From Promethearchaeia archaeon (lineage in GTDB: Archaea > Asgardarchaeota > Lokiarchaeia > Sigyniarchaeales > SOKP01): a stretch of DNA of 34,583 bases. Under the pieces are notes generated by a model, which saw nothing but the letters and a program-made list of their open reading frames with translations, made no database searches and was not told where the DNA came from. Position numbers and translations under genes: made by a program. The DNA is taken from positions 1 to 34,583 of the forward strand of contig JAHQWH010000101.1 of assembly GCA_029856105.1 (NCBI GenBank), in the 5' to 3' direction. Below, one piece after another: positions 33,788-34,583 of the stretch. Position 1 is the stretch's first letter. Each line of letters opens with the position of its first letter.

Positions 33788-34583
33788 ATGATTTATAACG
33801 AAAAAGAAATTTTGGAAGAAAATATAGAGAAAATTAAACAAGTTGAAAAAACGATTAAAAATTGGTCTGATTTAGAGACACTAATTTCAACAATTTCGTC
33901 CAGATTCCTTGTTAATTTAGATTTAGACGAGGATATTAACGCATCGCTACGCGATATGGGTATTTTAAGTGGAGCGAGTCGTGTTTATCTTTTTCTTTTT
34001 AACGAAGATAAAAAAACTATGAATAACACTCACGAATGGTGTGCTGAAGGCGTTTCTTCGCAAATCCATATTTTTCAAGATTTAAATTTTGCAACGCTTC
34101 CCTGGTGGATGGAACAACTTAAAAGTGGAAATATAATTCACATTAACGATGTTTCTGATTTACCCGAAGAAGCTAAATCAACGAAAGAATTGCTAAAAAT
34201 ACAAAATACAATATCTGTTCTTGTATACCCCTTATATGTTAAAGGCGTTTTGGCAGGATTCATTGGCTTCGATAACGTTGAAAATACAAGGGAATGGAGA
34301 AATGAAGACTTCTCGTTATTACGAATTTCTTCACAAATCATAGGAAATGCTCTTGAACGGGATGTTACAGAGCAATTGTTGATAGATTCGGAGGAAAAAT
34401 ATAGATTAATTATAGAAAATATAAACGATTTGATCTCAATAGTTGATTCTAAGCTAAAATTTGAATATATCAACGACATAACTGCTTTAAAATTATTAGG
34501 TTATTTAAAAGAAGAAATAATTGGAAGATCATGTTTGGAATTCGTACATCCAGAAGATTCTGAAAGAGCAATTAAAGCTCTGG
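33788..34583 (+). CDS. GAF-PAS sensor protein, 3' end outside the window
   Basis: The frame starts at ATG 33788, 12 bp after the preceding kinase, and is still open at the window edge (265 residues seen). A short helix is followed by a GAF domain (about 35-190: ASLRDMGILSGASRVYLFLF, HEWCAEGV, NTISVLVYPLYVKGVLAGFIGF, NEDFSLLRISSQII) and the start of a PAS domain (EEKYRLIIENINDLISIVDS, KEEIIGRSCLEFVHPED). It is most likely another sensor histidine kinase in the same transcript as the multi-PAS kinase; the transmitter would lie beyond the edge. Confidence 0.88.
   Translation, partial: MIYNEKEILEENIEKIKQVEKTIKNWSDLETLISTISSRFLVNLDLDEDINASLRDMGILSGASRVYLFLFNEDKKTMNNTHEWCAEGVSSQIHIFQDLNFATLPWWMEQLKSGNIIHINDVSDLPEEAKSTKELLKIQNTISVLVYPLYVKGVLAGFIGFDNVENTREWRNEDFSLLRISSQIIGNALERDVTEQLLIDSEEKYRLIIENINDLISIVDSKLKFEYINDITALKLLGYLKEEIIGRSCLEFVHPEDSERAIKAL

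Noticed and set aside
1..34583. CRISPR arrays, tRNA or rRNA genes, transposases, attachment sites
   Set aside because: No regularly spaced repeats, cloverleaf-like GC-rich segments, transposase motifs or direct-repeat borders were found on reading either strand.

Overview
This is an AT-rich archaeal chromosome segment, most likely from an Asgard (Promethearchaeota/Lokiarchaeia-like) archaeon. The evidence is an archaeal two-repeat TATA-binding protein, a complete archaeal-type mevalonate pathway with geranylgeranyl reductase and polyprenyl synthase, Shine-Dalgarno motifs of the GGAGGTGA type, and eukaryote-like signalling proteins (an Arf-like GTPase with a polyproline tail, and a Rag/Gtr-like GTPase with an HKID motif beside a longin/DENN-like protein). 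No rRNA, tRNA, CRISPR array or transposase was seen, and no stretch without a gene exceeds about 300 bases.

Layout: (1) 1-2585, the 3' part of a GH38 alpha-mannosidase. (2) 2736-7501, plus strand: geranylgeranyl reductase, polyprenyl diphosphate synthase, a radical SAM protein and an acyl-CoA dehydrogenase. (3) 7517-8955: TBP (minus) divergent from a UbiX-type flavin prenyltransferase (plus). (4) 8949-17873, minus strand: HMG-CoA synthase, class II HMG-CoA reductase, UbiD-family decarboxylase, aconitase-X large and small subunits, mevalonate kinase, and a fused isopentenyl phosphate kinase-type 2 IPP isomerase. (5) 18167-22641, plus strand: cis-prenyltransferase, a large uncharacterised protein and a GCS2-like ligase. 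(6) 22866-25979: a zinc-ribbon/nuclease-like protein and an amidohydrolase. (7) 26071-34583: a truncated histidine kinase, an RHH-DHp-REC protein, the GTPase genes and two PAS/GAF sensor genes, the last cut by the window end.

How the genes work together: the minus-strand cluster encodes the archaeal mevalonate route from acetoacetyl-CoA to IPP and DMAPP (HMGS, HMGR, mevalonate kinase, phosphomevalonate dehydratase as two subunits, a prenyl-FMN-dependent decarboxylase, IPK, IDI2). UbiX would make the prenyl-FMN cofactor. The polyprenyl synthase, cis-prenyltransferase and geranylgeranyl reductase then turn the C5 units into membrane lipids and glycan-carrier lipids. Only acetoacetyl-CoA thiolase is not seen.

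The most notable anomaly is in the mevalonate kinase gene. Its conserved N-terminal GHMP segment and the rest of the gene lie in different frames. They are separated by exactly 31 nt, which fold into a bulge-helix-bulge-like hairpin, and removing them restores a continuous kinase. This suggests a mini-intron in a protein-coding gene. A second theme is genes that have a Shine-Dalgarno motif but no ATG/GTG/TTG where their conserved domains begin; in-frame ATT (or ACG) codons sit at the expected place instead.
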